64,000 nucleotides of DNA, taken from the NCBI GenBank assembly GCA_963575745.1, contig CAUYUJ010005714.1:187501-251500 (forward strand), written 5' to 3'. Origin of the DNA: Prorocentrum cordatum (taxonomy: Eukaryota; Sar; Dinophyceae; Prorocentrales; Prorocentraceae). Under the pieces are notes generated by a model. That model was not told where the DNA came from and did not search any database. It saw nothing but the letters and a program-made list of their open reading frames with translations. Numbering within the stretch: position 1 is the first letter of the stretch; each line of letters opens with the position of its first letter. This document shows, piece after piece, positions 43,485-54,858 of this stretch. Both the position numbers and the translations under genes were made by a program.

Positions 43485-44390
43485 TGCAGACCTCCAGCCA
43501 TGGCACACGTTGGAGGCCTCTTGGCGCGCCCTGGTCGTGGGCCAGCGGCGTCGTGCAGGCCGCCCCGGGGCCTCTTTGGATGCTCCGCGGGGTGCGCGTC
43601 CGGAGCGCGCAGAGGAAGGGGTATGTTTGGGGGCGCCTGGGAGCTCTCTGGAGGCCTCTTGGGGGCATATTAGGGGGCACGTTTGGGGCGTCTTGGGATT
43701 TGGGGTGAGCTTTTCCGGGGCCTCTTGGGGGCGTTGGTGCGACGACATATCCCAATCTGTACAAAGTCGAGTTGGTGGAATCACTCAACATTGGCTGGGC
43801 TATGCATGTGATTGGATACTTTGGGACAGTTGGGAAGACGACTTCCTCTTCCACATTCAGTAAGCGGGCTCTGGCCCACCCGCGCTGCTCCGAGGGGGCC
43901 CGCCGGCCGGCTCGCGGACTCAGCGCGCTCCGCTCCGCTCCGCTCTTAGGGGCGTTTTGGGTTATCTTCGGGCGCTCTTGAGCCGCCTGGCGCTTTGGTT
44001 CTTTCTGAAGCCGTCGGGGGGGCCCCTTGGACCACTGTGCAGCCCTCTTGGGTCGCATTGGGTCCCTCTTGGGGGCTTCCTTGGCTGTGATGGTTTTTCT
44101 GAAGGCCTCTGGGGCCGACTCGGGGCGATTTCGAGGGCCTCTTCCGTCGTTGACGCAGTTGAGACCAAGAAGGCGCGCGTGGTAATAATACGCGTTTTCC
44201 TCTTGGAATCGGTGCGATTTGTGCTTTGGGGGCCCCTGTCGGGATGTCTGGAGGGCTTCGTGGGCCGCCTTCGGGCCATCACGGCGCGCCTGGGCGCCAC
44301 GTGGAGGCCAGCTTGGCCATCCTGGGGCCTCTTGGGGCCGCGTCGAGGCCATCTCAGGCTGCCTGGGGGCACTTCTGAACGAAACGACCC
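43485..44390. repeat. GGCCTCTTGGG minisatellite, third locus
   Basis: Degenerate TTGGGGGCCTC and GGCCTCTTGGGG units in two stretches (about 43495-43735 and 43950-44385). The two are separated by about 200 bp of unique sequence with AT-richer character. Confidence 0.8.
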
Positions 44391-44593
44391 CCCCAGAGAA
44401 AATCGGCCAGACCCTGGCGGAGTCGGCCCGACCCCCCCCTCCACACCGGCCGGACCGAGCTCCCGGGGGCAGGGTTTGGGGAGGGTCGGCGGAATGACTT
44501 CTTGGCGCAGGTGCGGTGCATCAGCCACCTGGACCACAGCCCCCGTGGCGAAACGACGGCAGAGCAGCCGAAGCCCTCTCTTGCTTCCGCGCT

Positions 44594-44790
44594 CGCCCGC
44601 CGAGGAGATGGAGCTGATAGCGGCGGTGGTGGCCCCGGACCGCAGCACGCGCGCCAGGCGCATGTCCAACGTCATCGCCGGCCTTCGCAGCTCCTCCAAC
44701 CAGCGGCCCGCGACGGACTCGCTGATCACCCACGACGCGCCCGCAGCGCCAGAGCCGCGCCCGTTGCGGGGGCCTCAGCGTCCTCGGCGG
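44594..44790 (+). CDS. Candidate exon, unassigned
   Basis: Between two repeats a plus frame encodes PAEEMELIAAVVAPDRSTRA and goes on with a helix-like, mixed-composition stretch to SSSNQRPATDSLITH. It looks more protein-like than neighbouring frames. It runs on into a GACGGC tract, so the 3' boundary is unknown; no family recognised. Confidence 0.3.
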
Positions 44791-44806
44791 CGCTCAGCGG
44801 TCGCGG

Positions 44807-44844
44807 TGGAGACGACGGCGACGACGGCGACGACGACGACGACG

Positions 44845-44918
<74 letters not shown>
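44807..44918. repeat. GACGGC/GACGAC tract
   Basis: Triplets GAC and GGC in mixed order, strictly 3-bp register. Confidence 0.95.
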
Positions 44919-45110
44919 TTAGATCTTCGACGATGTGATTGCTTCACTCGCGGCGGTGTTCCCTGATCTCGGCCACTGGTTGGGGGGGCGTGATGGGGCC
45001 CCCGGGCTATCAGACAGTGTTCCGGGACGCAGAACTGCCCCCGGGGACGCGGTCGGGACTTCGTGGGCCGCGGCTTCAACAAATCATACGTCGGATGTCT
45101 GGAACGGCGA
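44919..45110. other. No gene recognised
   Basis: Short unique segment between two GAC-type tracts. Confidence 0.4.
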
Positions 45111-45245
45111 AGAAGACGACGTCGGTCGCGATCACGACGACGAGGCCGATGACGACGGCGACGACGACGACGTCGACGGCGGCGGCGGCGACACCGACGG
45201 CGGCGGCGGCGGCGACAACGACGGCGGCGTCGGCGGCGGCGGACG
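45111..45245. repeat. GACGAC/GGCGGC tract
   Basis: Second triplet tract of the same type, grading to GGCGGCGGCGAC. Confidence 0.95.
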
Positions 45246-45289
45246 CGCGCACCCGCCGCGAGCCTACGTCTCGGGTGTGCGCGCCCGCC

Positions 45290-45720
45290 GCGGGATCGCC
45301 GGCGGCTGGTGCTTCTGTGCGCGCCAGCCGCAGGGGGGGCCTCGCGGCGCTTCTGGTCGGTGCCTGGGGACGGAAGGCTTCTTGGTGGCCACGCGCAGAG
45401 GGGGGCTGTGCGTGTCTCTGGGCCCCCAGGGTCGGGGCTCGAGGGGCGCTGCTCGGCCCTCTCTTGGGGGTTCCCTCCCCCGGTGCAGGGAAGGGTCACG
45501 ACAGAAGGCTTTTAGTCGGCCACGCGCAGAGGGGGTCCTCGCCGGGCCTCGGGACACCTTCTAGCGCCTCAGGATGAGGAACTGGTCCCAGGGAAAGGGT
45601 CCAGACCACTGGGGGTCCACGTGAAAAACATGATGTCGGGGGTCTGGGAAGTGTGGCCCTTCAGCCACGCGCAGAGGTGGGGTGGGGGGGAGAGGGGGAA
45701 GGCTTCGTAGAAGCACCCCT
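45290..45720. repeat. Degenerate CCACGCGCAGAGGGGG repeats
   Basis: GCCACGCGCAGAGG followed by a G run and an AGAAGGCTT-like segment recurs at about 45390, 45519 and 45665, with a related CAGCCGCAGGGGGG at 45327. Irregular spacing of 125-150 bp. Confidence 0.65.
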
Positions 45721-45957
45721 GTTTCTTAGAAGGCGCCAGCCTTGTCTGTAGATGTAGGGTCGGCGTCTTCTAGGAAGCAGCCTGCTTCCAATTGCCGCCG
45801 CGCCTCCAATTGCCGCCGCGCCTCTAATTGCGGCTCTAATCTGGGCCCAGTGGACCGTGAACAACATGGCCCGGGATGAAAAACCGCCAACAGGGAAGGG
45901 GTCTGGACTTCGGTGACTGCGTATAGACAAAAGTCAGGACGTCGCATGTCTGGGAGG
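45721..45957. other. Short direct repeat AATTGCCGCCGCGCCTC
   Basis: A 17-bp unit CAATTGCCGCCGCGCCTC is repeated two and a half times at 45788-45836. The rest is unique. Confidence 0.7.
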
Positions 45958-46095
45958 GTACCGATACTGCCACCCTTGCCTTCTGTTCGCCTGTCTGGAC
46001 CTCTCGGGAGTCCCTCGCTGCCACGGCTGGGTTCGCCTCGAGACTCTGGTGAGCGCGCAACACGGCAGAGGTCCGGGGAGTAGCGGTATCGGTAC
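45958..46095. mobile_element. Short TIR element, family T, copy 2
   Basis: Termini GTACCGATACTGCCAC and GTAGCGGTATCGGTAC are inverted with two mismatches over 16 bp. The interior matches 15798-15919 (GGACCTCTCGGGAGTCCCTC, GCTGCCACGGCTGG, CGCCTCGAGACTCTGG, CACGGCAGAGGTCCGGGGAG). No clear target duplication. Confidence 0.55.
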
Positions 46096-46394
46096 ATGGC
46101 ACCGTCCAGTTTGTTCGCGTCACAAAGTTTCTGTGTTGGAGCGACGGTCATGGCCAACAGGGGGTCGCATAGTCCCGTTGGGTCACAGGGCCAGCACGGA
46201 GTCATACCCACCCCGTTGAGCCCCCGAGAGCTCCCTCCGAGGGCTCCCGAGAGTGGTCACACAACCTGCCCGCCAGCACGTGTGTGTGTATATGTGTGTG
46301 TGTGTACCAATGTTCCCCCGCACCGGGACACACAGAGCGACCTAGAAGTGCATGGCGACCACGACTAGAAGGAGTCGGCCAACCGTGGGGCACT
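46096..46394. other. No gene recognised
   Basis: Unique sequence with a short GT run (about 46280-46306). Confidence 0.4.
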
Positions 46395-47718
46395 CAGGAA
46401 CGGGTGGTCTCACGACGCGGGCAACTACAACTACGCGGTGGTCTTGGCGGTAATCCAGCAGTCCCTGCTTGGCCATGCGCACTATTTAAGCACAGGTTTC
46501 AGATTCATCCCAGACGAGGTCATCGAGCACAAGCTTGCGAATGCAGGAGCTTTCGGGGTATATCGCCCCCCGCGGCACCAGGAGGCACTTCCCCTGCTTT
46601 ATCGGTCCCTGTAGCACCAGGAGGCACTTCCCCTGCTTTATCGGTCCCTGTACTGCGGCATGCGCACGCCACGGGAACGTTCACCCATGGACTTGCCTCA
46701 GAGGATGGCCAAAGCGGACGGCCCCAAACGGATGCACACCCTTGGGCGCGTCGCATACTTTCTGGGACGGCTGGTGGTTCGCGAGCCACACACCATGGGG
46801 CTGCCGCGTGCGAGCGCGTCCGACATCGGGGACATCGTTGAGGCACTCCTGGCGCTAGGCCACCATAGTAGACCAATGCTTCAGAGGGCCCAGCAAGGAC
46901 TTGGCAAGCAGGCAGGGATTTTTCGGCCAGCGAGTGGACTGACCTCCGCACCCATGTGCAAAAGCTCTCTGATCTCAGCATCAGAATCTGGTGGGCGCCC
47001 GGGATTTGGCCCCCACGGGGTGGGAACCAACGGAATACACCCAAGAGGGACAGCAGAACGACCGGCCTCCTTACGCAATCAGGGTAATGAAGGACAACGT
47101 CACGTGGTTCGCCTCATACGGACGCGTTGTGCTGGACACCGATCTCGTGGACCAGTGCCAACTGCGCAAGCCCCACACCACCCTAGTCGGGGACCAGTAC
47201 GGCCTCGGCAATGTCGACGCGCCCTTCGGGGACCTTTTGGGCCGCCGCTGGACGTTTCGTCGGCGCACAGTGCAGGGCGGTCACCCAGTGGCTGCAGCGA
47301 CTGCCTCGGCACGACAGCTTCTGTGGCTCTTGGCAAAACCCCGTTCGTCAGGTTCGGCGACAAATCCGAACTGGCGGCGGAGGTCTTTGCGGTCTTGCAG
47401 AAGGACCCCTCAGCTCAGGACACCCAGGTCATGCATGCACTTGCCCTGGCACATCCCAGCATCACTGCGGCGGGAGGTGCCGATGACAGAATAGATGCTG
47501 CGCGAATTCTCAAGGTAGGCCACGCGGGCGAGGCCACGATGGACGTTTGCACGCCTACTCTGGGCACGCTGACCGTCTACTGGCAGGAAGATGTCAACAA
47601 CGTTGCTCTACCAGGACCAATGGTGCTTCCCGCCCTGCATGAGACCTTGCCGCCCCCGCAGATCGAAAGCTGCGCGCCGTGCGTGCGCGACAAATGTCGC
47701 GGCAACCGAAGCGTCTAG
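46395..47718 (+). pseudogene. Decayed coding sequence, family not recognised
   Basis: Protein-like composition switches frame along the segment. Frame 1 is protein-like at about 46660-46990 (includes DIGDIVEALLALGHH). Frame 2 is so from 46991 to about 47240 (VMKDNVTWFASYGRVVLDTD, LVDQCQLRKPHTTLVGDQYG). Frame 1 returns at about 47340-47718 (FGDKSELAAEVFAVLQKDPS, then GTLTVYWQEDV). The pattern suggests an old coding sequence with at least two frameshifts, possibly from a mobile element because nothing else in the region looks like a host gene (inference). It includes a perfect 39-bp duplication at 46575-46652. No catalytic motif seen. Confidence 0.4.
46575..46652. repeat. Perfect 39-bp direct duplication
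   Basis: 46575-46613 (starting GCACCAGGAGGCACTTCCCC) is repeated without change at 46614-46652. 39 bp is 13 codons, so frame is kept. Confidence 0.95.
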
Positions 47719-48061
47719 CACAATGCCAATCACTTACACTTGACGGGTAAGCCCATATTCCGACAGCAATCTCCAGGCACCAACGTCCACCCAACTCGTT
47801 TTCTGTTTTTTTGCACCCGCGGGTGGACATTCACGGCTACTCTCTGCTTAAACGGTTTGGGTGGCCAGTGCGGCACGACGACGGACGCTTTCGATTTCAG
47901 TGGGTTGACAGAACCAGTGATGAAGTCGCAAGGCTGCGGTGCAATGGGTGGATGCGCGCATAGCATGGGGCCAAGACTGAGGCGCGAAATTCGACCATTC
48001 GAGCAGGAGGCCTAGCAGGCAGCGGCGCGAACCAAGGTGGGCACCGCACCCTTCCACAGGC
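47719..48061. other. No gene recognised
   Basis: Unique sequence with stops in most frames. Confidence 0.4.
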
Positions 48062-49532
48062 GTGAATGTAACATGTGCTCCATCTAATTGTTTGGTGACG
48101 GCGTTCTATCGGCAGCCACGCGGCAGCTACTTGCGGACATGGGGGGATCAAGTTAGAAAAGGTTGCGGGGGCCGATCAGCTGACTCTTCCACCCGGCGCC
48201 GTGCAATTGATCGCGAGGTGGGTCTGCTGTCGCGCACCAGATGCAACGCATCTCGGCGATCAGCACTCGCGAAATTGGGATTCGCTCGCGGAAGCTCCGA
48301 CGACCCGGACGGCTACGCGCGGAAGACAGCATGGGCAGAAGACGCCTGCAAGCTATTCCCACGACGCCCCAGCAGGCTGGACTCAGGAAGAATGGGACAG
48401 ATGGATCACGGATTAAGCGCAGACACTGGACCGTCAGGCAGGCACAGAATTCACGACTGGTCTGTCCGACGCTCTTCAGAGGCCCCCTTCAGGAACTTCC
48501 CGCGCTCGTGGTTGCGGCGCTTCGCGAGGCCTCGAGGTTCGCCGTGGGCAGCGCCCATCAGCTGCGCCAGGGTGGCCCCGCGGACATTCCTCGTCCAGAG
48601 CAGCCGGAATATTTGGAGGTCGATGGGAGTTCGAAGACGCGGGTATCCCTGAAGACGGCGACGACAGCAATGATGGCGACGGAGATGGCGCGGGCGGCGG
48701 CAAGGGCCCACGCGGCCGAGCACAGACCGGCCGCGCGGGCGCGCGACGGCTCACTTGACCAGCGGTCGGCGGGGAGATCCCAGTTCTGATCTGGCAGCAG
48801 ACGCCCGAGGATGGCAGCGACAGATCGACGGGCTTCACCAGCCGCCCCGTTCGGCTGCAAGGAGCTGACTGGATAGTGAGGACCAGACATCACCTGTCCA
48901 ATCGCGCATCCGCCGCCAATCCTTCCGATTGGGACATCCGGGATGGGTCTGCGATTCGGGTCGACGTGGGCGGGCGCGGGAGCGCGGCGCGCTGCAGCAT
49001 TCGCATCTCCGACGCAGTGGATCGACGCGTGGACCTCGACCCGCGGCGCGGCCGTTTCGCGCCGGGGCACGAACTGGAACTTTGCCGCCTCGCCCGCGAC
49101 GCAATGGGGGGCGCCCTCGAGACGCTTTCCGTCGCGTCAGAAACCGCGAGAAACCAGACAGGACTGCGGCGTTGCGCGTGGAAGGCCCCCCATCGGCCGC
49201 CGCGGCACGGGCGAATGGGGCGCAGGGAGAAATCGGAGGATCGCGGAGCTTCGCCACAGGCGCCATGGGCTCAGCCCCGAATCGGCAAGTCCAGGTGCGA
49301 TGGGAAGACGCGCCCAGACTTGACCCGGCGAAGGTCCATGGGGCCCTGTTGTGAATACACTTTTCGCAGTGGGTGCGCCATGACGTGGATATCTTTCGAG
49401 ATGCAACGACGCGTGCGTTGGCGGGTTGAACGACAGGGAACTGAAGGCCTTGCTAGATATCGCCAAATGGGATTAAAAGCCGACGCGCATATGCGCCAGG
49501 TTGCGAGGGGCATTGCGCGGGGCGGGTTCTGA
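48062..49532 (+). pseudogene. Second decayed coding-like segment
   Basis: Protein-like pieces occur in changing plus frames, including APAGWTQEEWDRWITD (about 48369-48416), an acidic GDDSNDGDGDGAGGGKG piece (about 48655-48705) and PVLIWQQTPEDGSDRSTGFT (about 48780). Later there is RHHLSNRASAANPSDWDIRD (about 48880). Stops and shifts separate them. No domain recognised. Lack of microsatellites over 2.5 kb sets 46.4-49.5 kb apart from its surroundings and fits an inserted, decayed element. Confidence 0.35.
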
Positions 49533-50165
49533 CATCAAGAAGGCGAGTAACATTGGATGCTCGACGTCGCATGGGAAACAGAGCGCCCTGGTCGCACTCC
49601 GCTCCCGCGACTGGGACAGGCGGGCGAGCACCCCGTCCGCCTATTCTGCAGGGCGCGGCGAGCTCTCGCGGATGTGGTGGCCCACCTCGTCGGTGCGAGA
49701 GACAACCCCATCTCCGCTGGGGGGCCGCTGGGCGGCCCGGGAGGCGGCGCGCGCCGGGTGGAGGCAGCCCTTTCACGAAGCCGCCCAGAAGTCTTTGGCG
49801 GGGCCACGCGCGGACTCTGGCCAGGCAACGACGGCGGGGCGCAAGGGGGGGCCAGGCCGTCAGAAGGATGCCTCGTGAAGCCTGGGTTCCCAGGCAGCGC
49901 GCGCCACCGCGCGTCGCGCGCAACGCGAGGGTGGCCCACTTCACTGTCGCCCAGGTCCTCCGACCATGTTTGGGCCGCTCAATATTCCCCGCGGGCCAGG
50001 CCGACGGCGCTCGAGGGCGACGTCGCGTTGCAAACGGAGGCGCGAGCAACTGGGGCCGCGCCTTGCCCCCGCCCGCGCCGTGGAACACAAGAGATTTGAG
50101 GTCTGCCCTTGCCCCTAATGCGCGGCGCTGCTGGTGGGGGCGATTTCTCGCATGGCCCTGGCGCT
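49533..50165. other. No gene recognised
   Basis: GC-rich sequence with several overlapping Ala/Arg/Pro-rich frames on both strands. Confidence 0.35.
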
Positions 50166-50169
50166 CCCC

Positions 50170-50170
50170 C

Positions 50171-50215
<45 letters not shown>

Positions 50216-50216
50216 G

Positions 50217-50247
<31 letters not shown>

Positions 50248-50284
50248 ACGTTTTCCCCCCCCTCTCTCTCTCTTTCTCTCTCCT

Positions 50285-50328
<44 letters not shown>

Positions 50329-50379
50329 CGCATTTGTCTGTTATTTTGTTAATTTTATGTTTCTCTCTCCCTCTCTCTT

Positions 50380-50422
<43 letters not shown>

Positions 50423-50465
50423 CCTCATTCTCTCTCTCTCTCTCTCCCCCCCTCTCTCTCTCTCC
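50170..50465. repeat. CT dinucleotide tracts
   Basis: Long CT runs broken by short T- or C-rich interruptions, all pyrimidine on the plus strand except a gap at 50328-50360. Confidence 0.95.
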
Positions 50466-50578
50466 TATAAATGTGTATATGTACACACGCACATATATAT
50501 ATATATATGAACATATATCAATACATATATACATACATACATACATACATACATACATACATACGTACATACATACTT
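50466..50578. repeat. TATA and CATA tracts
   Basis: ACATATATATATATAT, then about 13 CATA tetramers (ACATACATACATACAT). Confidence 0.95.
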
Positions 50579-52200
50579 TTCTATCTATGTTGTTTTCTCT
50601 CTCTCTCTCTGTTTTTTCTCTCCCTCTCTCTCGCCCTCTCTCCGCGCGCCGCTGCGTGTCCTCGTGGGCCCCCCCCTCTTTGCCTAGCAGCGGCATTGTC
50701 GCTCGCCGCTCTTTGCTCCTTCCCCCTCTCCGCGCGGCGACCGCCGGCCCCGCGCTCCTTGTTCTCGCTGCCCCCAGTTGCCTCGCGGCTCGCCCCGCGG
50801 AACTTTTGGCGGAATTTGCCGCGTCTGTTTCTCGTCGCCGCGGGCGCGGGGACCTCCAGTGCAAGGCTTGCCCGCGCGCGGGGGCAGTCTCCCCGCTGCC
50901 CCGCCGCGCCATGCCTTGCCTGCGCCGCCCATGCTCATGTCCAATATCTGGATCCTGGCGCTCCACGCAAGTGCTGCCGCGCCTTTTCCCGTCGGTCAAG
51001 CGGGCCAGGCGGCGGCCTTGCCGCTGTGCTGTCTCCGCCCCGGCACGGGGCGGGGGCCGGCTCCGCCGCGGCCCATGTTTCTTTTCGTTGCGCTCCCCAG
51101 GCCTCGACTGGGACTCGCTTGCCACTGCTTTTTCCTGAGCCATCCTGCCTTCTGTTGGTCAGCGTCTGCACTGCCATGCCGCCGCAGGCGGCGGCCCTCT
51201 GGTCGCCTGGCACGCTGCCTCTCCGGGGCGTCTCGGGGGCGCGGCGTGGCGGCGCCTTGCATCTCTCGTGGCGGCCGGGGCACTGGCGCCCTGTGCGCTC
51301 CCGGGGGTGCGCGTGGCAATTTCTGCGGACACTGCTCGTGGTCGGCGCCTTTTTCCGTCGGCTGCTGGTCCAGCGGTGGCCTTGTCGCCTTGTCGCTTGC
51401 GCTTTGGATTGGGTGCTTGGCATGGCCACGGCCTCCTGGTTTGCGCGTCTGCATTGCATCTGGGGTGCGCGGTGCGCATCGCACCTGGGGCTGCAGGTCG
51501 CGTCTCGCTGGCTTCAGCTGCATTTCAGCTCGATCGCCAGCGGTCAGTTGGTGTGGCCTTGTGGCGGGTTCGTCGTCTTTTTCTCTCCACTAGATTGCCT
51601 CTGGTCGGAGTTGTGCGACCTTGGGGTGACCCGTGCAGGTGCTATATCGCCCAGGCGGTTGCTCTTTCGTCGATCCGTCACCCACCCATGGTTGCCGCGG
51701 CCTTGGCTGCGGAGGGGTTGCCCTTCAACGGTGGCGCCCGCATTGCACGCTGGCCGCGCGCGCGCCTGTCCAACGCCCATGGATTTGCCTGCGCCGTCCA
51801 CCACCCACGTGCGCCATCGCATGAAGCGGTTGCCGTCGCGGTCGCCCGCGTTCAGCTTTACTTGTTGTCCTGGTTTGTTTGCCTCGGACGTGTGCGTCGC
51901 CTCGCGGTGCCTGCACTTGCGCGGCGTTCTGTCGTGTCTGTTGCATGTCTGACGGCTTCGCTTGTTTCGCTGGTGCGCGTTTCGCGTCGCCGCCCCGCTG
52001 GCTGGTTTGGCAGCCCTACAATCGTTTTTCCGTGGCTCTTGCTAATTAGCACCAGGCTGCTGCCCGCGCTTCAACTCCCGGCGTCGAGCTACGCTCCGCG
52101 GGATGATTGGCCGCTGCATTTTGGCTTTGCAGTGCCTCGTTTGTTCCACCACCATTAATATGCATGGACATGGCTGGATTATATAATCACGGCGCGTTCG
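50579..52200. other. Microsatellite-free 1.6-kb region, no gene assigned
   Basis: After a CT-rich start (to about 50640) the sequence has no simple repeats. Long open frames exist on both strands: plus Cys/Trp/Leu-rich, minus Arg/Gln/Pro-rich with three overlapping frames at 50355-51523. TGCC and GGCC asymmetry is strong. I cannot choose a strand or family; decayed coding sequence or a structural repeat are both possible. Confidence 0.35.
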
Positions 52201-52276
52201 ACGAAGTTCGTTCGCAATTGGCACCTACATTTGCCGACCGCACCTGAGGTTCTTTTGCGCCGCCGGCTTCAAAACA

Positions 52277-52352
52277 AATGTGTGTGCGCGTGTGTGTGTG
52301 TGTGTGTATGTGTATGTGTGTTTGTGTGTGCGTGTGTGTGTGTGTGTGCGAC
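52277..52352. repeat. GT dinucleotide tract
   Basis: TGTGTG runs with single CG and TA interruptions; potential Z-DNA. Confidence 0.95.
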
Positions 52353-53304
52353 CGCCGCAAGTTGGCAACGCGACGAAGTAGACGCAGCCACACGGTGGTC
52401 TGCCCATTGGGGGTAGCGGCGAGGGAGCCCCCCCTTGCTCACGGCTGGGCGGCGGTAGACGTACACGTCCGCCGCGGGCTCGCTTTGGGCGCTTGCGCGC
52501 CAGTTGCGGCGGACTTTTGACATGTGCGTCGAGTGCGTTATTGTCGATTTGCGTCTGGTAATCGATGGTCTATCGCCGTTGTAGCGTTGATTAGCGTCGA
52601 TCTAGCGGCTGCTAGCGTCGATTCGCAAGAGCCAGCAAAATGGTACGGGAGGCCCCCATGAGTTGTCGCAGAACGTGCGTCTGTCACAATGCTGTTAAGG
52701 GCGTTGCACTTCATCATTCTCTCCCACCGTGCCTACCCATCAGGGCTGCCATGCTTCGGTGTTGCCGCTACCGCCGCGGTCCTCGAAGGACTCGTCATCG
52801 CCGGCGTGGTCATGAGTATCGTCATGGTTTTGATGATGCATGTGCTGATGATTCGGGCCATGTTAGCAGTCATGTGCAGTGCATGCCGAATCCATCACCA
52901 ACGCCGCGACTGCACGGTGGACGTTTCGGCTCCGCAGGAGGGGCAGACAAACTCTTTTGCCCTCCGCGCTTCATCCACGACGTTTTCACGACGCTTGTTC
53001 GAGAACGAAGGCCCGGGGCAGCAAACTCGTGTGTTGCCGAATGTGTCCTTGGCTCAACCCAGACCTCCGGCGCATTGAACAACTGAATGTGGAAGTTTTT
53101 CGCCGTTTTCGGTCTCCGTGGGCCCTCGCCAGGTCCTGGGGCCGTCAAGCATCGTTTCAGGATGAAAGCCCGCTTTGGGGAGAGGGTCGGCACTTTCGTG
53201 GGCGTCGTATTGAAAAAACAGTTTTGGGAAGGTGTCCGCAGGATTTCCCTGGAGGCCCCCAAGGCCCCCAGAGCAAGCGTCCTGGGGCCAAGAGGGCCCC
53301 GTAG
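52353..53304. other. No gene recognised
   Basis: Unique sequence. A short run of TAGCGTCGAT-type repeats lies at about 52580-52630. A frame with a hydrophobic Met/Val/Leu segment at about 52800-52880 reflects a degenerate ATG/GTC triplet patch rather than a clear membrane protein. Confidence 0.4.
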
Positions 53305-53540
53305 GCTCCTCGTCCTCCTCTTCATTTTCCTTCTTCTCCTCCTCCTCCTTTTCCTCCTGATTTTCCTCCTTGCCCTCTTCTTCCTCCTCCTCCTCCTTCT
53401 GACTCTCCTCCTCCTTCCCCTGCTCCTCCTCCTCCTCCTCCTCCTCCTCCTCCTCCTCCTCCTCCTCCTCTTCGTCCTTTTCCTCCTCCTCCTCCTCTTC
53501 GTCCTTGTCATCCTCCTCATCCTCGTCCTCCTCACTCAAA
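53305..53540. repeat. CTC/CTT tract
   Basis: Imperfect CTC repeats with CTT, TTC and GTC interruptions, pure near 53425-53472. Confidence 0.9.
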
Positions 53541-53669
53541 TCGGATGCTCTGCCGCCGTTTGGCTTCAGCGCTGGCGCTTAGAAACAGCATATTGATGAG
53601 TGAAAAGCCCGGTGTCACGGTGGGGGGCTCAAGGGTCGCTCAAGCAATGCCATCGCATGCCTAGGGTTT

Positions 53670-54134
53670 TTGCCGATGGATCTTTTATTCGGACCGACGC
53701 AGGAAGAGGTTGTGGACGAGCTCAGGAGACAGATGGGCACTTTGCATGCTTCTCTGATGGCAGAAGTGGGCGAGTCGGGGCTTGATGCACGCTTTGCGGA
53801 GCTCCTGCGAATCGCAGTGCAACGCCGTCTCGAACCTCTCCAGCAGCGCATTGAGCATCAAGTCGCTGAACGCCTGGCGCCACTTCACGGCGACTGGAGC
53901 AAGTACAGCGCACCATCACCAACAATTCAGCAAACACAAACCACGGGTCGACTGATCATGTCTGGAAAAACGCACACCATTCCAGCCCTTCTTCGCACAA
54001 CGTGGGGCTATTTTCGGATAGCGGCGAAGACGGGAGATAGAGAGGCCGGAATTCACTGCATGAACACACTCGTTTCACATTTGTTCCTTGGAACGCAAAA
54101 AGAGGCCCAGGACCAGGATCAAACACACGGTTAA
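53670..54134 (+). CDS. ORF of 154 codons, unassigned, protein-like
   Basis: The open frame has balanced composition. It starts FGPTQEEVVDELRRQMGTLH and continues as a predicted helical stretch with MAEVGESGLDARFAELLRIA and RRLEPLQQRIEHQVAERLAP, then SGKTHTIPALLRTTWGYFRI and an end rich in Gln/Asp. The Leu and charged spacing at residues 10-75 suggests an amphipathic or coiled-coil region (inference). I recognise no domain. There are no repeats within it. It could be an intact small gene, an exon, or a piece of a mobile-element protein. Confidence 0.4.
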   Translation: MPMDLLFGPTQEEVVDELRRQMGTLHASLMAEVGESGLDARFAELLRIAVQRRLEPLQQRIEHQVAERLAPLHGDWSKYSAPSPTIQQTQTTGRLIMSGKTHTIPALLRTTWGYFRIAAKTGDREAGIHCMNTLVSHLFLGTQKEAQDQDQTHG

Positions 54135-54717
54135 GGAGTTGTCAGCACGCGACCGCGTCTCGCTTCCAGCAGCGGGGCGCGGCCAGGCGAGACCGCCTGC
54201 TTGTGAGGCGTGGGGCGGCGCATGCTGCAGCTCTGGCGTTATTGCGCTCCTCGTTCCCGTCCGTGTACCCGCCGGCAGGCAAGTCTGAGCAGCCTGAGGG
54301 ACGGGCCAACCGCCCTGTGAGCACTGATGGCTGACTCTGCGCCGCTGAGAGGGCGTCGGCTCTTCTGTCCTGCTCGGGGAGGCTGGTTTTGCCGTCTCTT
54401 GATTAGTTTAGTGCTGCCCTGCTGGCGCCGCTTTAGGTCCTGCCGCACATCCTCTGATGCTGTAGCGTTCCTGTCGCTGGTTGTCTGCAGTGGCAGTCGT
54501 TGGCAACTTAACTCTCATCAGTACTCTGGTACTCTTGCACTCCCATTTGATTTGTTGGACTGGCTTCCTTGAGATCCCTATTGGGCTCGGTGGTCTGTTC
54601 AACTTCGTGTTGGCCGGTCGCTGGTTGAGGTCCTTTCGCGGCTCGCCGCCTCCTCTTCCGTCTCGAGTTCGAGTTGGCGTGGTCGTTTTCGGCTATATTC
54701 TGCGGCCCCCTCTCGCC
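54135..54717. other. No gene recognised
   Basis: Unique sequence; the frame running into the following CTC tract is extended by that tract. Confidence 0.4.
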
Positions 54718-54858
54718 TTTCTCCTCCTCCTTCTCCTCCTTCTCCTCCTCCTCCTCCTCCTCCTCCTCCTCCTCATCCTCCTTCTCCTCCCCCTCCTCCT
54801 CCTCCTCCTCCTCCTTCTCCTCCTCCTCCTCCTCCTCCTCCTCCTCCTCCTCCTCTAT
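54718..54858. repeat. CTC microsatellite
   Basis: CTC with CTT interruptions. Confidence 0.95.

Noticed and set aside
50579-51952. A 493-codon Cys/Trp/Leu-rich membrane protein
   Set aside because: The frame begins within CATA and CT tracts, opposite-strand frames are equally open and no domain or membrane pattern is convincing.
52689-53078. Small membrane protein of 129 residues
   Set aside because: The hydrophobic part comes from a degenerate GTC/ATG triplet patch and the rest has no coding character.
53550-53575. Dinoflagellate spliced-leader relict (TTTGGCTTCAG)
   Set aside because: Only the last few bases resemble the leader; the conserved upstream part is missing.
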